Source: Arctopsyche grandis
Lineage: Eukaryota; Arthropoda; Insecta; Trichoptera; Hydropsychidae
Length of the DNA: 64,000 nucleotides
Reading direction: 5' to 3'
Assembly: GCF_051622035.1 (NCBI RefSeq)
Contig: NC_135357.1
Location: 21,132,256 to 21,196,255, forward strand
Part shown: positions 23,591 to 35,280 of the stretch, piece after piece
Layout of the letters: every line of letters begins with the position of its first letter
How positions within the stretch are numbered: the stretch's first letter is position 1
Notes under the pieces: model-generated
What the model saw: the letters and a program-made list of their open reading frames with translations, nothing else
What the model was told of the DNA's origin: nothing
The model's database searches: none
Translations under genes and position numbers: made by a program

Positions 23591-24208
23591 TTTACCGAAC
23601 CGAAAAAAATATCGGTTCGTTTTCTGTTTTCGTTCCGGCAAAAATAAAGGTTTTTTCGGTTTTCGGTTCGGGTCCCTGGGTATAATTGATGTACATATTA
23701 TAAACGTAAGTATGGATGTACATACATACGTATGTATGTACATAGATATCGCTGAGGCGAGAACAGTGTGTTCCAAAAGTGTAGTATCGTTGACAATGAA
23801 CACGCATTGTAGTGAGAAATTGCTTTTCGTGTGAACACTTCTGAAAACATTATTGACACTCCACTCCATATGCCACACTCCATTATAAAATAAATTCAGT
23901 GTAAGACGGTGTAAACAGTTCAAACACTCATATCCTGAAGAATTTTATGATGGTAAAAAACATTTGTGTTTCCCTTTTATTTAAATCCGTCAACTATTCG
24001 TATTGTATTTATTTATGCACATTTATTATACAATTTTTTAGTAGATTTTAGAACTGCTAGTTTTTTTGTCAATTTTACTACTGCCTTACTTTTCTTTTTG
24101 AAATATATGCATGTCTTATTTGATTATTTATGTACTTCTAATCTTACCTTAATTAATGATAAAAATCCAAACTTTTTAGTATTACAATTGTGCTAGATAA
24201 CAATCATC

Positions 24209-24525
24209 GGGGTCTACCTCACTGGACCGAAAGTGAAATGGTTGAAAAAGCAAATATCGGAAGGCAAAGATCGAAAATCGAAAGATCTTAAGTCGAAAGA
24301 TCAAAAAAAAAGTGTGCATGGTAAACGTTACTATGTATATATAATACATATCAGTGGCATGCTTTGAAATTATCTCTCTTTTTGTCATATAGCCTTGTTT
24401 AATGTGCGCGCGCAGGATACGGGAGGAAAAGCCTGTTCCTCTTGTTCCTGTTGTATCCTGCTCGCGCAAATTAAGTTAGGATGTACGACGGGGGGAGAGA
24501 GACTTTTACCGCACGCCACTAATAT
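24209..24525. repeat. Composite MITE: one arm of foldback family F and a CAGTGGC-ended element
   Basis: 24209-24345 matches one arm of the foldback family at 47584 and 56089, with GATCGAAAATCGAAAGATCT and the GTGCATGGTAAACG block. At 24356 a second boundary, CAGTGGCATGC, pairs with GCACGCCACT at about 24510-24520, and GTTCCTCTTGTTCCTGTTGT lies between. I infer a small hAT-like MITE inserted in or fused to the arm. A partial relative is at 57836-57928. Confidence 0.5.
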
Positions 24526-24529
24526 ATTA

Positions 24530-27257
24530 TATATACTAACCGTTTTACATATGTATGCATGATAAACGAATATTTTCAACTTTTTCACGGTCACCCCAAT
24601 CATCGCCATTAAAATAGTATATGTACATATTGAAATACGTTTTTACATCATAAATAGTAAATATGCAAACAAAAATTTGTGAACATACTATATGTCTATG
24701 TATGTACATATATAATATTTGTTTTTACCTAGAAGCGTTTTGTTAAATTATTGTTTTGCCGATCCGATGGATAATCTCGTGCTTCTAAAGTGTTTTTCGT
24801 TTTTTCCGACACTATAATTTTCATTCTATTGCAAAGAAGAGGACTCGAATTTGATGTGATGATATATTGACACCATAATATCTATGTACATATGACTATA
24901 GTAAGTTGAGCTTCCTTTGGATTGAAACATCATAAAGTATTCTTGAATGTATCAGAAGTAATTGTTATGTAATGCATGCCTAAAAAGTGTTTAAAAATTT
25001 CATGTACCATACATATGTACATACCTCTCACTTTTAGACTTTGTTTATCTTCATACAAAATTTCCACTTTACTAGACACTTACGACGTATATTTGTCACC
25101 CCAACTAAAATGGTCGTACACGTTCTATCTGCCTCGTTTTTTAAGATTTACTCCATGAGAAAATGTTAAATATTCTTCATGCGTGTATACTACATATACA
25201 TCGTACATATATTGAATATACATATTTGTGTATAATTTGGTATATGTATGTATGTTATGTATGATTACGGAAAGTAGCTAGGTATTTATGGAAATGGATA
25301 GATATCATTCTCACTATGAATAAACAGTTGAAGAAAAATATGTTTGCATTCATAGGAAACACAAAATGTTTTACAGATATTTTTCTGTATGAAAAACATT
25401 TCTACTTCTATTATTTTTGATTGAGAGGTTTGCGAAGTTTCCCACCTCGTTAGTGGGAGATTCTGAAATGCAGTCGCCAGCTTCACGGTCTGTCGCATTC
25501 GCGATTCCACTACGATTTATGGATCATTTTTGCGCTCCAGAGACGTATTTCTTTATTCATTTCTTAATTTTATCCAATCCTTCAAAAAATAAATAACTAT
25601 ATTAAATATTTGAAATCAAAAAACTTTATTCTGTTAGCCAAGAGCGTTAAGTGCTTTTTAATTTATTTAATACCAGCGACTTTTACCCGGCGTTGCTCGG
25701 GACTCTGTGAAGATAGACTTTAAGCGATTGTGGACTGATTACCTACATGTTGTATAGTATTTATAAAAGAACTGTAAAATAAATAGGTACGTTTGACTGA
25801 AATAGCTTGAACTTTTAGTCGATGGGATATTAGTAAGTATTGGTTGTAAGGGGGTGATTTAAACAATGATATTAACAAACTCAAATAGTCGTGTATATAG
25901 ATCTACATAAGGTTAGTTAATGAAGTAGTTTCAATAGTAAATTTTTTTTCTGAAAAGACATGATGATACACAAATGTAAATCAAAAAACATCTTGTCGTT
26001 CTGCAATGTTTCAAAAAATACAAACTTAATAACACTTAATAATCAAATAAAATTACAGTAATGATAATTTTTTTATTAATTTTATTGAAGATAGCGTCAG
26101 ATCATCATACATATATAAACAGCTTATTACAAGGATATATTCTCCGTATTTCAAAGTATACTCGTGCCAAATTCAGTGAAGATTGTGGAGTCGTATAGGA
26201 GCCTATCGGATACATACATACATCGTTTGGGTTTTTTTATATATAAAAGTGTAAGATATGTAATTGGATTTACAATTAAAATGTGTGTAACTTCGCCAAT
26301 TCTATACAATACGAGTATTATAAGGAATTTTCCGACAAAATTCCATTTGTGTACATCAGAATCTTGCAGTGGCTTTTGATTTGTTGGAGTGCAAAAAGGG
26401 AATTATTCAAAAATTTCATCCCCCTGGGTGAAATAAATCCCGTTTGCAAAATAAGTGGAAGACACCGGAGGCTAAATGAGATTTCGCACGAGGGTGTTTT
26501 AATATTGTTGGAACACGGAAAGGCGGAATTAACGAAAGTAAAGTTAATCATTCGCAAACTATGTATGTACAAGTTATAATGGATTCGAGTGCCGAATTAT
26601 TCAGGTCAAAACATGAATTTCAAATCTAGAAAAAGAGACCGGCAAAAACAAATGAATCATGAGTATTTAAGATTTTACTTGCAAAATTAGACATTTGTTT
26701 TTAACTAAGTATAAAATAAAATAACTAGTCCTTTCGAATATAATGACTTTATACAGTTACATATTTACATATGTATGTAATACATTAAAATCTTCTTTTT
26801 TGTCCAACTCTAGTGCGGGTGTGTATATATGTACTATATGTAGGTACATATGTACATAAATAAATACATGGATACCGATCATTAATCAAAATTTCGATTT
26901 TGTTTCCAGTTTAAAAATTTTATCGTTACCCTTTTGTAATTTGATTTTTATTTTCAAAAGCTATATCTAAAAGTGTTCAACTATTGATGAAATGCCATAT
27001 CTAAAAGTATTCAACGATTGTAAAATACATAGTTTAAGTTTATTAATTAATCTACATGTACGTATCTACATATGGGTTTATTATATATGTATATACTAAA
27101 TCTAATTTTTTTGCCATCAAAATACACAATTTTTAATTTATCTAAAAAATATTAAATATCAATAAATGAAGTTTTATTATTTCACACCTCAAATTCTTAC
27201 CAAAATAGCGTTGAAATCATATTAAAGATATCATCAGTGCAATATTATTTAATCAAG
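24530..27257. other. No gene recognised
   Basis: AT-rich intergenic DNA. Near 25676 the sequence GCGACTTTTACCCGGCGTTG resembles the GC-rich end of Helitron-like repeats, without a traceable partner. TACATATGTAC simple repeats occur near 25010, 25240 and 26840. Confidence 0.35.
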
Positions 27258-27300
27258 GTAAGTTGAAACGAATAATTTTATATTATTCGTTTCAACTTAC
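27258..27300. repeat. Perfect 19-bp hairpin downstream of the lipase gene
   Basis: GTAAGTTGAAACGAATAAT (27258-27276) pairs perfectly with 27282-27300 across a 5-base loop. It lies about 70-110 bases past the lipase stop codon and before a minus-strand AATAAA near 27170, so it is probably in the 3' UTR. Confidence 0.75.
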
Positions 27301-27367
27301 AATTAGCAATTTAAGTTGATATTCATAGAACTTTAAATTTAAGTTAAAGTTGATTTAAGTCATATCT

Positions 27368-28368
27368 TTAACAATTTCTGAAATGGCGCATTTCTTCTAA
27401 CCCAATGAAAAACGGTTCTCTATTAGCCGTTCTCACGTAATATATACCCTTAGTTCTAGGATCAGCAGTTGGTCCTAGTATGGCCGCTTTTCTACCCCTT
27501 TGAAAACATTGATCTTGCTCCACCTCTTTAAGCTTGGAACACTGAATTCCAACGAATTTATTTGGATATAGTACTGCAAACTTCCAAATATCGATTACTC
27601 TGTCATGACTGCAACCCATCAAGCAAATCAGGCCGAAAACCGGTGGTTGATTTCTACCTCCGTTTATGTAAAAATCAATATGCCCTATGGGAACTCTCAT
27701 TCCAAGTGACCCAGCATTTGTATGCAACACCTGAACGAACTCAGCATCATCCTTAGATAACCGTCCATCAGGATTGGCACCTTTGAAGCAAGGACCTGCT
27801 ACATCCAAACCTGTTATCCTGGGTAACAACTTTCCGGTGGATTTTAAATAAGTTTTACCAGCAAAACCAAGTAAATGAGCACCCAAACTGTGACCGACCA
27901 AATCCAGAGTATCCATATTGAATTTAGAGTTGTAGAATTGAGATAGGACTTTTCCTAACCTAATTCCAGCGTAGCGCACTGCTCTTGAAGACCTGATGAA
28001 TTTTTATTTTTTTTTTGTTAATTATAAATAAGATAAATTTTAATAACATTATAAATGTTAATACGTTTCTCACCTGAAATACTCCAATGTAACGAGAGAG
28101 CTACTATCCAGCAATAAGATATTGTGTCTACCTCTTGCTTGATACGCTTCAACTATCCTGGGTCCTGTTAATCTCCCTGGTTTATCATTAAATCCGTGCA
28201 CGTATAACACTGTTCTATAGTCCTTCCTGAATGCATTGTCCGACAGTAAAGAAACAGCTTTGCTTATGTTGTATATGTGATAATCGGAAGGCGATCCAAC
28301 TACCAGATAGATTCTTAAAGAATCTGTCGACGATGACGAAAACGTCAAGTCATACACAGTCAGAGGAC
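27368..28368 (-). CDS. Lipase / phospholipase A1-like (PF00151), 5' exons not found
   Basis: Two exons: 28074-28368 and 27368-27992, joined over an 81-bp GT-AG intron (donor GTGAGA, acceptor TTCATCAG). The encoded part is a neutral-lipase fold: VLYVHGFND (oxyanion-side HG), GHSLG with the nucleophilic Ser, GLDVAGPCF with the catalytic Asp (usual GLDPAGP), and a CSHDR segment with the catalytic His. The triad is complete. It would hydrolyse acyl esters of lipids and, by family, is usually secreted. The 28368 boundary is a splice acceptor (CCACAG), so the signal peptide and N-terminal 50-70 residues must lie upstream. There, 28376-29240 is a LINE/Helitron insertion and no candidate exon was seen. 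A likely polyA signal is near 27170. Confidence 0.88.
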
Positions 28369-28573
28369 CTGTGGAAAATTATTTATTTATATTTTTCGAC
28401 CATTGTGGCATACAGGAAGAACCGAATGCGCCATAATGGTCCACATACAGAAACAAGAAAAAATGACACAAAAAAAACGCAAAGGGACTTTGTATGTATA
28501 TATGTAATATTGGTTAGTTGGTTCGTAAACAACATATTCGATTCATAGGCGCCGATTCGATATTTTTCGATTC

Positions 28574-28678
28574 AAAGGATTCGAAGGCCCCGGGTGGAAG
28601 CCCGAGGGCGAAGGCCCCGGAGGCGAAGGCGCCTTCATACCGGGAGCGAAGGCCCCGAAGGGTGTTGGGGGGGCCGCC
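28574..28678. repeat. GC-rich minisatellite
   Basis: Imperfect units around GAAGGCCCCGGAGGCGAAGG in otherwise AT-rich DNA. It is similar in composition and motif to the array at 11341-11540, and both are next to Helitron-like termini. Confidence 0.65.
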
Positions 28679-28682
28679 AGAT

Positions 28683-28891
28683 TCTGGTATACATATAATT
28701 TCGAAAGAGAATTAGTATATATGTTTGTTTGTTCGTAACAGTCAATTTAATAAAAAAACAAATGAGTATTCAAATAAATTTATATAAAATAAAACCAGTC
28801 AAATAAATTAAATAAAATGCTTCCTATTAGATTAGTCATGTTTAAGCGGTTTATATTACAAATACCGAGCGAAGCCGAGTAAAACCACTAG
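28683..28891 (+). mobile_element. Non-autonomous Helitron-like element, family H1, copy 2
   Basis: Starts TCTGGTATACATATAATTTC and ends GAGTAAAACCACTAG followed by host T. It is about 209 bp and matches 49182-49397 along its length, including the ATTACAAATACCGAGCGAAG block before the end. It is inserted in a LINE copy. A further fragment of the same 5' region appears at about 28486-28530 (GACTTTGTATGT), and a GC-rich AAGGCCCCGG array lies at 28580-28680. Confidence 0.65.
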
Positions 28892-29249
28892 TATCAAATA
28901 AACAGAATAAATAGTATGGAATGTCTTACATTTACAACCAGCACCAATATATGTACATATTTACAAGAACCAGTCAACCAGCCGTAAATTCAAAACTTCT
29001 CCCCCGAGGCCAGAATAGAGTAGAGAAGATCAGAATTCCACTCATAAAACACATCCAATTATGAAAATAATTATGAGCGCAGGCTACCCGACAAATACAG
29101 AGGTTAAAATAATCTTCAATAAGTGAGGTGGAAAATATCACATTCAGACATGACAGCAACGATCTAATTAAAAAGTTGGATAGCTCTTGGAATAGGAGCC
29201 ATCCGTTAAAGATAGCATATGTTAAGTGCCGATTTAAAAAAAAAAAACA

Positions 29250-30880
29250 TTGATTTGCATATGACTTAATTAAATTTAGATATAAGGCTCTTCAATTTCT
29301 TAATAGATATAATAATATTATTTATATTTTTTTAAATTTAACAGACAGTGATATGTAATCTTTTTTTAGAACGTCGGGCGTTAACCGATGGGAAATGAAT
29401 GTGTCACATACACGTTGCCAAAATGCCATCTTCTTTCGGTGATTCATCTTCGCCTTTGGCGAAGAAAACGAGACAGAATATCAGAATTAATACTTTCTGT
29501 ATCCACATCGTAAGCGGAAAGAATGATAGAAATTTTGAAATATTGCCACCCGTACTATTGTATATAGATACATTTATATACAAAAGTACATAGATATATA
29601 TATATATATATACACATATAAATGCTTACCCTTTGATATCAAAGGGAGTAAGCGATTGACTTTTTTGGCTCGGTGGATTAATGCTCAACTTGTATGGAAT
29701 TAATTTTGGAACTTTAAGTGTACGTATGCATATGTGTGGTGATATGAAAGTTTAAGTTTTCTTGTAAATTATTTCACAGCATTTAATTATGTACATAGTA
29801 TGTTCATTTCGATCGATCATTATATGCGTAAAGATATGTAAGTAGTGTTCGGTATACTGATAAATATATACATATATGTACATAAACAAGGCTATTAAAA
29901 ACAATTCAACATTGCATTCATTGATGACATTCAAAGTTATATATACATATTTAATATATGGGAAAAGTGAAATTAGTAAAGATACTTTTATCGAATATCG
30001 TCGATATCAAAACCCATTACACTGGATTATTAGATAGCAATCTACCATTTAGTTCCATTATCAATAAATATGAAACTTTCTACTTATTGAATAAAAAAAG
30101 TAAAAAAAAAATACACTAAGTACAGCACAATGGGTTTATACAAATACAAGTAATATTTTGACAAAATTATTTTTTTCCATTCCTTCACATTTCACATATA
30201 AAAAATACATACATATTTTACAATCGCACATATACATACATGTATGTACATATCTATTGTATAATTATATACATACATATACTTCTAATATACATACATA
30301 TGTACATATAATCACCCACACAGAATAATATAGTTTATTTGATAAAAAAAAGTCAAATTTAATACATTTCTGAATAAATATCTCATTTCTAATCACATTA
30401 TTATATATGTACATCACGACCATTTCCAAGATTTTTTAAATAACAAAACAAAAAATTAGGGTTTTATTTATTCTTCGGTATATTTAAAATAAATATTTAT
30501 TCAGTGAATTCATACGACTGGAATATATGTATGTATGTATTGTGTTGAATAAAATAAAACGACTTTTCATTATTTTTATGTTTTATTTAATCATGCTATT
30601 TTTTTCGAAAAAAAAATTCTCCTGCTGCGCTTTAATATGGTTTTATACAATTCAAGTTTATGTATTAAAACCATCTCACGTTTTATTTATTGAAAAAAAT
30701 TCACCCGAGGCTTTGAATTAAAATAAATATTTGTATATTTTATTTTGTCTTTTTTTCTAAATATATATTATTTTTTTTAATTAGTGGGGGGCTGGTGCCC
30801 TCATAAACCCCTCCTGGTTACGGCGTTGGTATATGTGCATGCATAAGTGCTATTATATTATTTTAAAATGTAATATGTTA
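29250..30880. other. No gene recognised; repeat end at 30783-30830
   Basis: AT-rich sequence with (TA)n near 29595-29612 and TACATACATATG repeats near 30230-30310. At 30783-30830 the sequence GGGGGGCTGGTGCCC...CTCCTGGTTACGG is the reverse complement of a similar block at 61626-61668, so it is a member of an uncharacterised repeat family. Confidence 0.4.
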
Positions 30881-30884
30881 CATT

Positions 30885-31505
30885 TTAGCTATAAGCTAGT
30901 ATGTGTTCTATCTCTAAAGTTGCTGGGCCACTTTGATGTTCAGATTCCTCAACTCCACTATAAAATTGAATCGATATGCCTGTAATATTTGATACATCCA
31001 GTGGAGTATCTTGGATCGCTTTTTTCCCTTTTTGAAACCGTTTGAATTCAGAAAACGGCAAAGATACATAACCAAAGTCTTCTTTGGGACCCTGAAACAT
31101 AATATCGTAACTGTTGTGATTGTACTGATTCTCATCTCTGTGTCTCAACAGCACTTTGAATCTGCTGTACTCTCCTTGGGCTCTGCACATAAGTTTTAGT
31201 CCGGTATATTGGGTGAAGTTCTTCGAGAATCCAACATTGGTAACACCTGCGAAACCCACACCGTTTGGCTGTGGATTTATGAGGGCGAAAAATATAGCGT
31301 TTTGAATTAAGTCGGTTTTTTGGAGAATCATCACTCCTTTGGACAAACCGACGATTTTCATGGTATCTGACTGTTCTATCCAATCATTTACGTTGTCCAA
31401 AGACGTGAAATCGAACATTTCCATCGAAGATTCTTCGCAGTTCGATTTTCCAAAATATATTATGAAAATTCCAAGACATGTCAGACTGCGGCTTAAGGCA
31501 TTCAT
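30885..31505 (-). CDS. Secreted CIA30-domain protein, paralogue A
   Basis: A single 206-residue ORF. Residues 1-23 form a hydrophobic signal-peptide-like segment ending in SNC. The rest is a CIA30 (complex I intermediate-associated protein 30, PF08547) type beta-sandwich: MFDFTSLDNVNDWIEQSD, NPQPNGVGFAGV, the YTGLKLMCRAQG strand, MFQGPKEDFG, and a GPATLEIEHILAY end. The family founder NDUFAF1 is a mitochondrial assembly factor. This copy lacks extra N-terminal sequence and looks secreted, so the mitochondrial role should not be assumed. Potential N-glycosylation sites are NFT and NIT. A splice-acceptor-like CTTTTTAG lies 15 bases upstream of the ATG, so a 5' UTR intron is likely. A hAT element begins 98 bp upstream. 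A minus-strand AATAAA lies near 30742. Confidence 0.85.
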   Translation of the reverse strand: MNALSRSLTCLGIFIIYFGKSNCEESSMEMFDFTSLDNVNDWIEQSDTMKIVGLSKGVMILQKTDLIQNAIFFALINPQPNGVGFAGVTNVGFSKNFTQYTGLKLMCRAQGEYSRFKVLLRHRDENQYNHNSYDIMFQGPKEDFGYVSLPFSEFKRFQKGKKAIQDTPLDVSNITGISIQFYSGVEESEHQSGPATLEIEHILAYS

Positions 31506-31603
31506 TGTAAATCAATGTCCTAAAAAGATCGATAAACAGAGACTTCAGTATTTCAAATTTCAAATTACACATATGTATGTATGTACATACATATGTACGT
31601 ATG

Positions 31604-33186
31604 CAGTGGCGGACTGGCCATACAAGCGAACATGCCCGATGGCATGTGGGCCCCACTATCTGTTAGAAAATATGGGCCCTTAGTAAAATTAAAAAACTTT
31701 TTATCTATTTCACGTATGTAAAAAATTATAGGATATTACACTTTGGGACCTAAAGTTTGGGTATTTCAACAAAACAAATTTCTTACGATATACAAAAACA
31801 ACTAATACCTGCTTTAACAGCCCAAGGATCGGTTAGCTTTTTTTATTAGGCCTGAAATGTAAGTTTCAACATTTGCGTGGGCCCTTTTGCCAGGCCCGTT
31901 TCCAACGTCAATATTATGTATATACCAATACCTATGTAACAACTACATACTGAAATAAAATTGGTAATAAACAAATTTCCGTGAATAATATAAACTGAAT
32001 TGCTTAAAACAATTTTGATAGGACGATTCATCATCAACCAGCTATTTAAATTTACTTCATACTTTCAAAATAACATTTGATTATACTTCGACGATATAGT
32101 AAGATACACAATTTTAAACAGTTTCCGAATATAAAATCTATTCCTAATCTAGACACATCCATGTAAATAGAAATATAGGATAGGGGGCCCCCTCCCCAAA
32201 ATCCCTATTTTCGAGTAACATTAATTGAAAATATTATGCATTTTTTTTCAGGGACGTAATTTGGGGGGGCCACTCGCCCCCCTAAATTAAGGAATATTAG
32301 TTGTGAATTGTGAATTTAGAAAATATTATGAATTTAATGATTAATGAGATACTATGGATCTATGAATGCTACGTTTAATTCTTATGTATGTTACTTTTGG
32401 GTAACTAATAAAATAATCGCTGCTATGTGCTTTGAAAAAAAAATTATTATTTTTGGTTTTTAAGTGGTATGCCATAAAATAGTGGAAGAAAAATCCGGTA
32501 AACTGCCAACAGGAGTAAACTGTCACTTTCGGTTAACGGGTGTTCACGAAATTTTACACACACTCAGACACACAGAGCTACACACATTTTTCTATATTAT
32601 GTAGACGTGATCAGTGATCGATTCTGAGTCCAAATTTTCGTATGATCACAAAACTTTATCTATTGTTATTACGTACATATGTACATACATAGATAAAGTG
32701 AAAAGACAGTCGGTAGAAATTAAGTTAATTGATAGTTTTTTAGTGACTCAGTTTGATGGTCGATTTTTGTTGACCATATGAAGATTTTTGGAAAAAAAAT
32801 TTTTTTCAAATATAAGCTTATTTTTTTCATATTTTATAACTCAATAAGGTGTATGCAAAGAATATTTTCCATTTTTATTCCGATATAAAAAAGATTTTTT
32901 GAAAAAAAATTCAATTTGACCAATCTTTTTTATGATGCATTCTTTTTACCTAGGATAAGGGTTAAAACGAAATATACAATGTAATTTATGAATCTATTTT
33001 GCTTTTGCTATTTTTCCTGTACCTAAATTTGTTTATTCCCATTTTTGAAAATTTTTTTCCCTTGATTTTTAGCGTGATGGAAATAAAAAAAATTGTTATA
33101 TGGGGAGGGGGGGGGGATTTTTTTAACCCTGGGTGGGCCCCCTATGACTCCTGGCATGCACTGATTTCAGTCCCAGTCCGCCACTG
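31604..33186. mobile_element. Non-autonomous hAT-like element with exact 8-bp TSD
   Basis: The ends are CAGTGGCGGACTGG and CCAGTCCGCCACTG (14 bp perfect), and TACGTATG is duplicated at 31596-31603 and 33187-33194. Subterminal regions are G/C-rich with GGGCCC motifs (31650-31680 and 33110-33140). The 1583-bp body has no transposase that I can recognise. It carries a copy of repeat R1 (32560-32704) and a block with GGGGGGGCCACTCGCCCCCC near 32264-32282. It lies just upstream of CIA30 paralogue A. Confidence 0.85.
32560..32704. repeat. Interspersed repeat R1, copy 2
   Basis: Matches 12786-12910: CGTGATCAGTGATCGATTCT, ATGATCACAAAACTTTATCT and the terminal ACATAGATAAAGTG. It is nested within the hAT-like element 31604-33186. 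Confidence 0.6.
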
Positions 33187-33829
33187 TACGTATGTATGTA
33201 TGTATGTAGTATGTATGTATATGTACATATGTATAATACAAATACTAAATTTAATTTTTGATTAATTGATATAAGTAACCACGTAAAAAGATACTTTTTT
33301 ATCCAACAGTTATAGCTTCTATCGACTTTCACTTATTTTCAAATACTTTGAACAAAATTTCAAGAAAATTGATTCGAATTAAGTTTTTAAAATAAAAATT
33401 AAATAAATCTTTTTCAATAGTAATAAAACCTACCTTTGTAAATGTTAAATGTAAATGTAAATGTAAAATGATACCTCTGATCACGATGTCAGCTCAGATG
33501 ATTGTGCCGTGGTCAAAATAATACACCTAGAAATCACCCATATTCTAATTACTCTCATTATTCTAATGAAACAGTGGTTTGTAAGCTTTTTTCTTAATAC
33601 AAATACAGCTCAAACCCAGGGCTGCTCCAAGGGTAGTTGGCACAAATTTGCTCCCCCCCCTCCCCAAAAAATAAATAAATAAAAGAAAATAAAAAAATCA
33701 AACATTGCTGTTCACCTCGCTTATCATCAGAATATATGTTTATATTTAATAGGTGATATTTCATCGGGATTATCACTTAGATATATATAAAAACATATGT
33801 ACATATGTATGTATTATTAATTATTATTT

Positions 33830-34111
33830 TATATAGATTTCGAATGCGATTTCGATTTTGATTTCGATTCCTTTTTCAGTTCCGGTTCCGGATTCCTGGT
33901 TCAGTTCTGATTCTCAATTCCTTTTTCAGTTCCGATTCCCAATTCCGGTTTCAATTCCGAATCCCAATTCCTGTTTTGATTCCAATTTCTGATCCCTGTT
34001 TCAGTTCCGATTCCGATTAATTATTACTATTCGTATTGTAACTTTATTTTAAATCATGTATCAATTTGTTTCCGAAACCAACCGTTGAAATTTCAACATG
34101 CATAACACTAG
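33830..34111 (+). mobile_element. Helitron-like element, family H2, copy 3
   Basis: An imperfect array of GATTCC/TTCAGTTCCGATTCC units (33838-34015), then AATTATTACTATTCGTATTG, then the palindrome GTTGAAATTTCAAC, ending ACACTAG followed by T at 34111. It matches 13925-14131 and, at its 3' end, the inverted copy at 11179. The start is approximate. Confidence 0.55.
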
Positions 34112-34360
34112 TTGTGTATAAGCACGGTGATAGATTTTAAATCAAAAAAAATATTAATAATGGTAATAGTTGGAAGCTGCTACAAACATTATCGAGAGAT
34201 AGACTAATTGCAGTAAAATTGAAGCTGAATTTAATGTAGTACCTTACGTGTTAATTTCGTAGTTATAATTCACTTGTAATAGCTGTCTGACCATACATTG
34301 GTAACTAATTAGAGTGAATATACATTTATTTATCTGTACACTTCTGTTTCAGGTACCACC

Positions 34361-34963
34361 ATGACACTTCTCATCGTAATTTTAATAATTCCCTCACTAT
34401 TTTCTACTTCTTATGTGTCATCCCAACTGTTTGATTTCACAACAATTGGCGACGTAGATGATTGGGTGGAATTATCGGACATCGTCAAGTCTACCGGCAT
34501 GTCAAAAGCCCAGCTGGTTTTGCAAAAGACTAAAACCTTTCAAAGGGGAATAATGTTTTCATTGTTAAACCCCCAAGAAAACGGGGCTGGGTTCGCGGGT
34601 ACAGCAAAACTAGGAATCACTAAGAACTTCGAAGATTACCAAGGATTAGAATTGAAATGCAGAGCTCAAGGACTAAACGGAGATTACAGAATGATACTGA
34701 AACATAAAGGTATGAATGAAGAACCACACATCAGTTACGAACAAACGTTTCATGGACCCAGAAGAAATTTCGAAATTGTGAAAGTGCCGTTTAATGGATT
34801 TATACCCTATTACAGAGGAAAATTGAGCAATACTACTGTAAAACTTGACACGTCAAATTTAACTGGATTCGGAATTCAGTTTTACAGTGATATCTGCAGC
34901 TCTATTCAGCAAGCAGGACCTGCTGCATTGGAAATCGACTGGGTCAGACCTTATAAAGTTTAA
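34361..34963 (+). CDS. Secreted CIA30-domain protein, paralogue B
   Basis: A single 200-residue ORF with a strongly hydrophobic N-terminus (MTLLIVILIIPSLF) and likely cleavage before QLFDF. The CIA30-type domain fills the rest: FDFTTIGDVDDWVELSD, NPQENGAGFAGT, YQGLELKCRAQG, FHGPRRNFEIVKVPF, TGFGIQFY and GPAALEIDWVRPYK. NTT and NLT are potential glycosylation sites. The ATG follows CAGGTACCACC, and TTCTGTTTCAG immediately upstream is a good splice acceptor, so the 5' UTR is probably split. It is on the opposite strand to A and C and converges with C. Function of the secreted form is unknown to me. Confidence 0.87.
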   Translation: MTLLIVILIIPSLFSTSYVSSQLFDFTTIGDVDDWVELSDIVKSTGMSKAQLVLQKTKTFQRGIMFSLLNPQENGAGFAGTAKLGITKNFEDYQGLELKCRAQGLNGDYRMILKHKGMNEEPHISYEQTFHGPRRNFEIVKVPFNGFIPYYRGKLSNTTVKLDTSNLTGFGIQFYSDICSSIQQAGPAALEIDWVRPYKV

Positions 34964-35280
34964 TTTATTTAAGATTTCTTATTTAAAAAAAATCTGTTTA
35001 AAAATTTATTTAATTTCTCAGTTACTGTACATATAGAATCACTAAAACAGATTCAATCCAAACTGTTTTTCTCAATTATCAAACCATTTTTGAAAGCATC
35101 TACGATCAATTTTTCATGATTAAATTTTTCCAAAAATACCGTTAGTATAATTCTATATGCTTTTATTATTCCATTACCTAATGACCCACTCACCATTAAG
35201 ATAAAATAACAGATAGGTTTGTTCGTTCTAAATAGCTGTCACTCACTGTATTATATAACTAATTGTATTATATGTTGGAA

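Larger units (their letters stand above)
28376..29240 (-). mobile_element. 5'-truncated LINE interrupted by Helitron-like DNA
   Basis: From low to high coordinate: a tail-like TTATTTATTTATATTTTT, a 3' UTR hairpin (GACCATTGTGGC at 28399 with GCGCCATAATGGTC to 28442), an inserted block up to 28891, then LINE sequence resumes with TATCAAATAAAC, as in the copy at 23357. On the minus strand 29159-28974 reads as the degraded C-terminal part of an ORF2 (for example YFNLCICRVACAHNYFHNW). It lies in the presumed 5' intron of the lipase gene. Confidence 0.6.
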
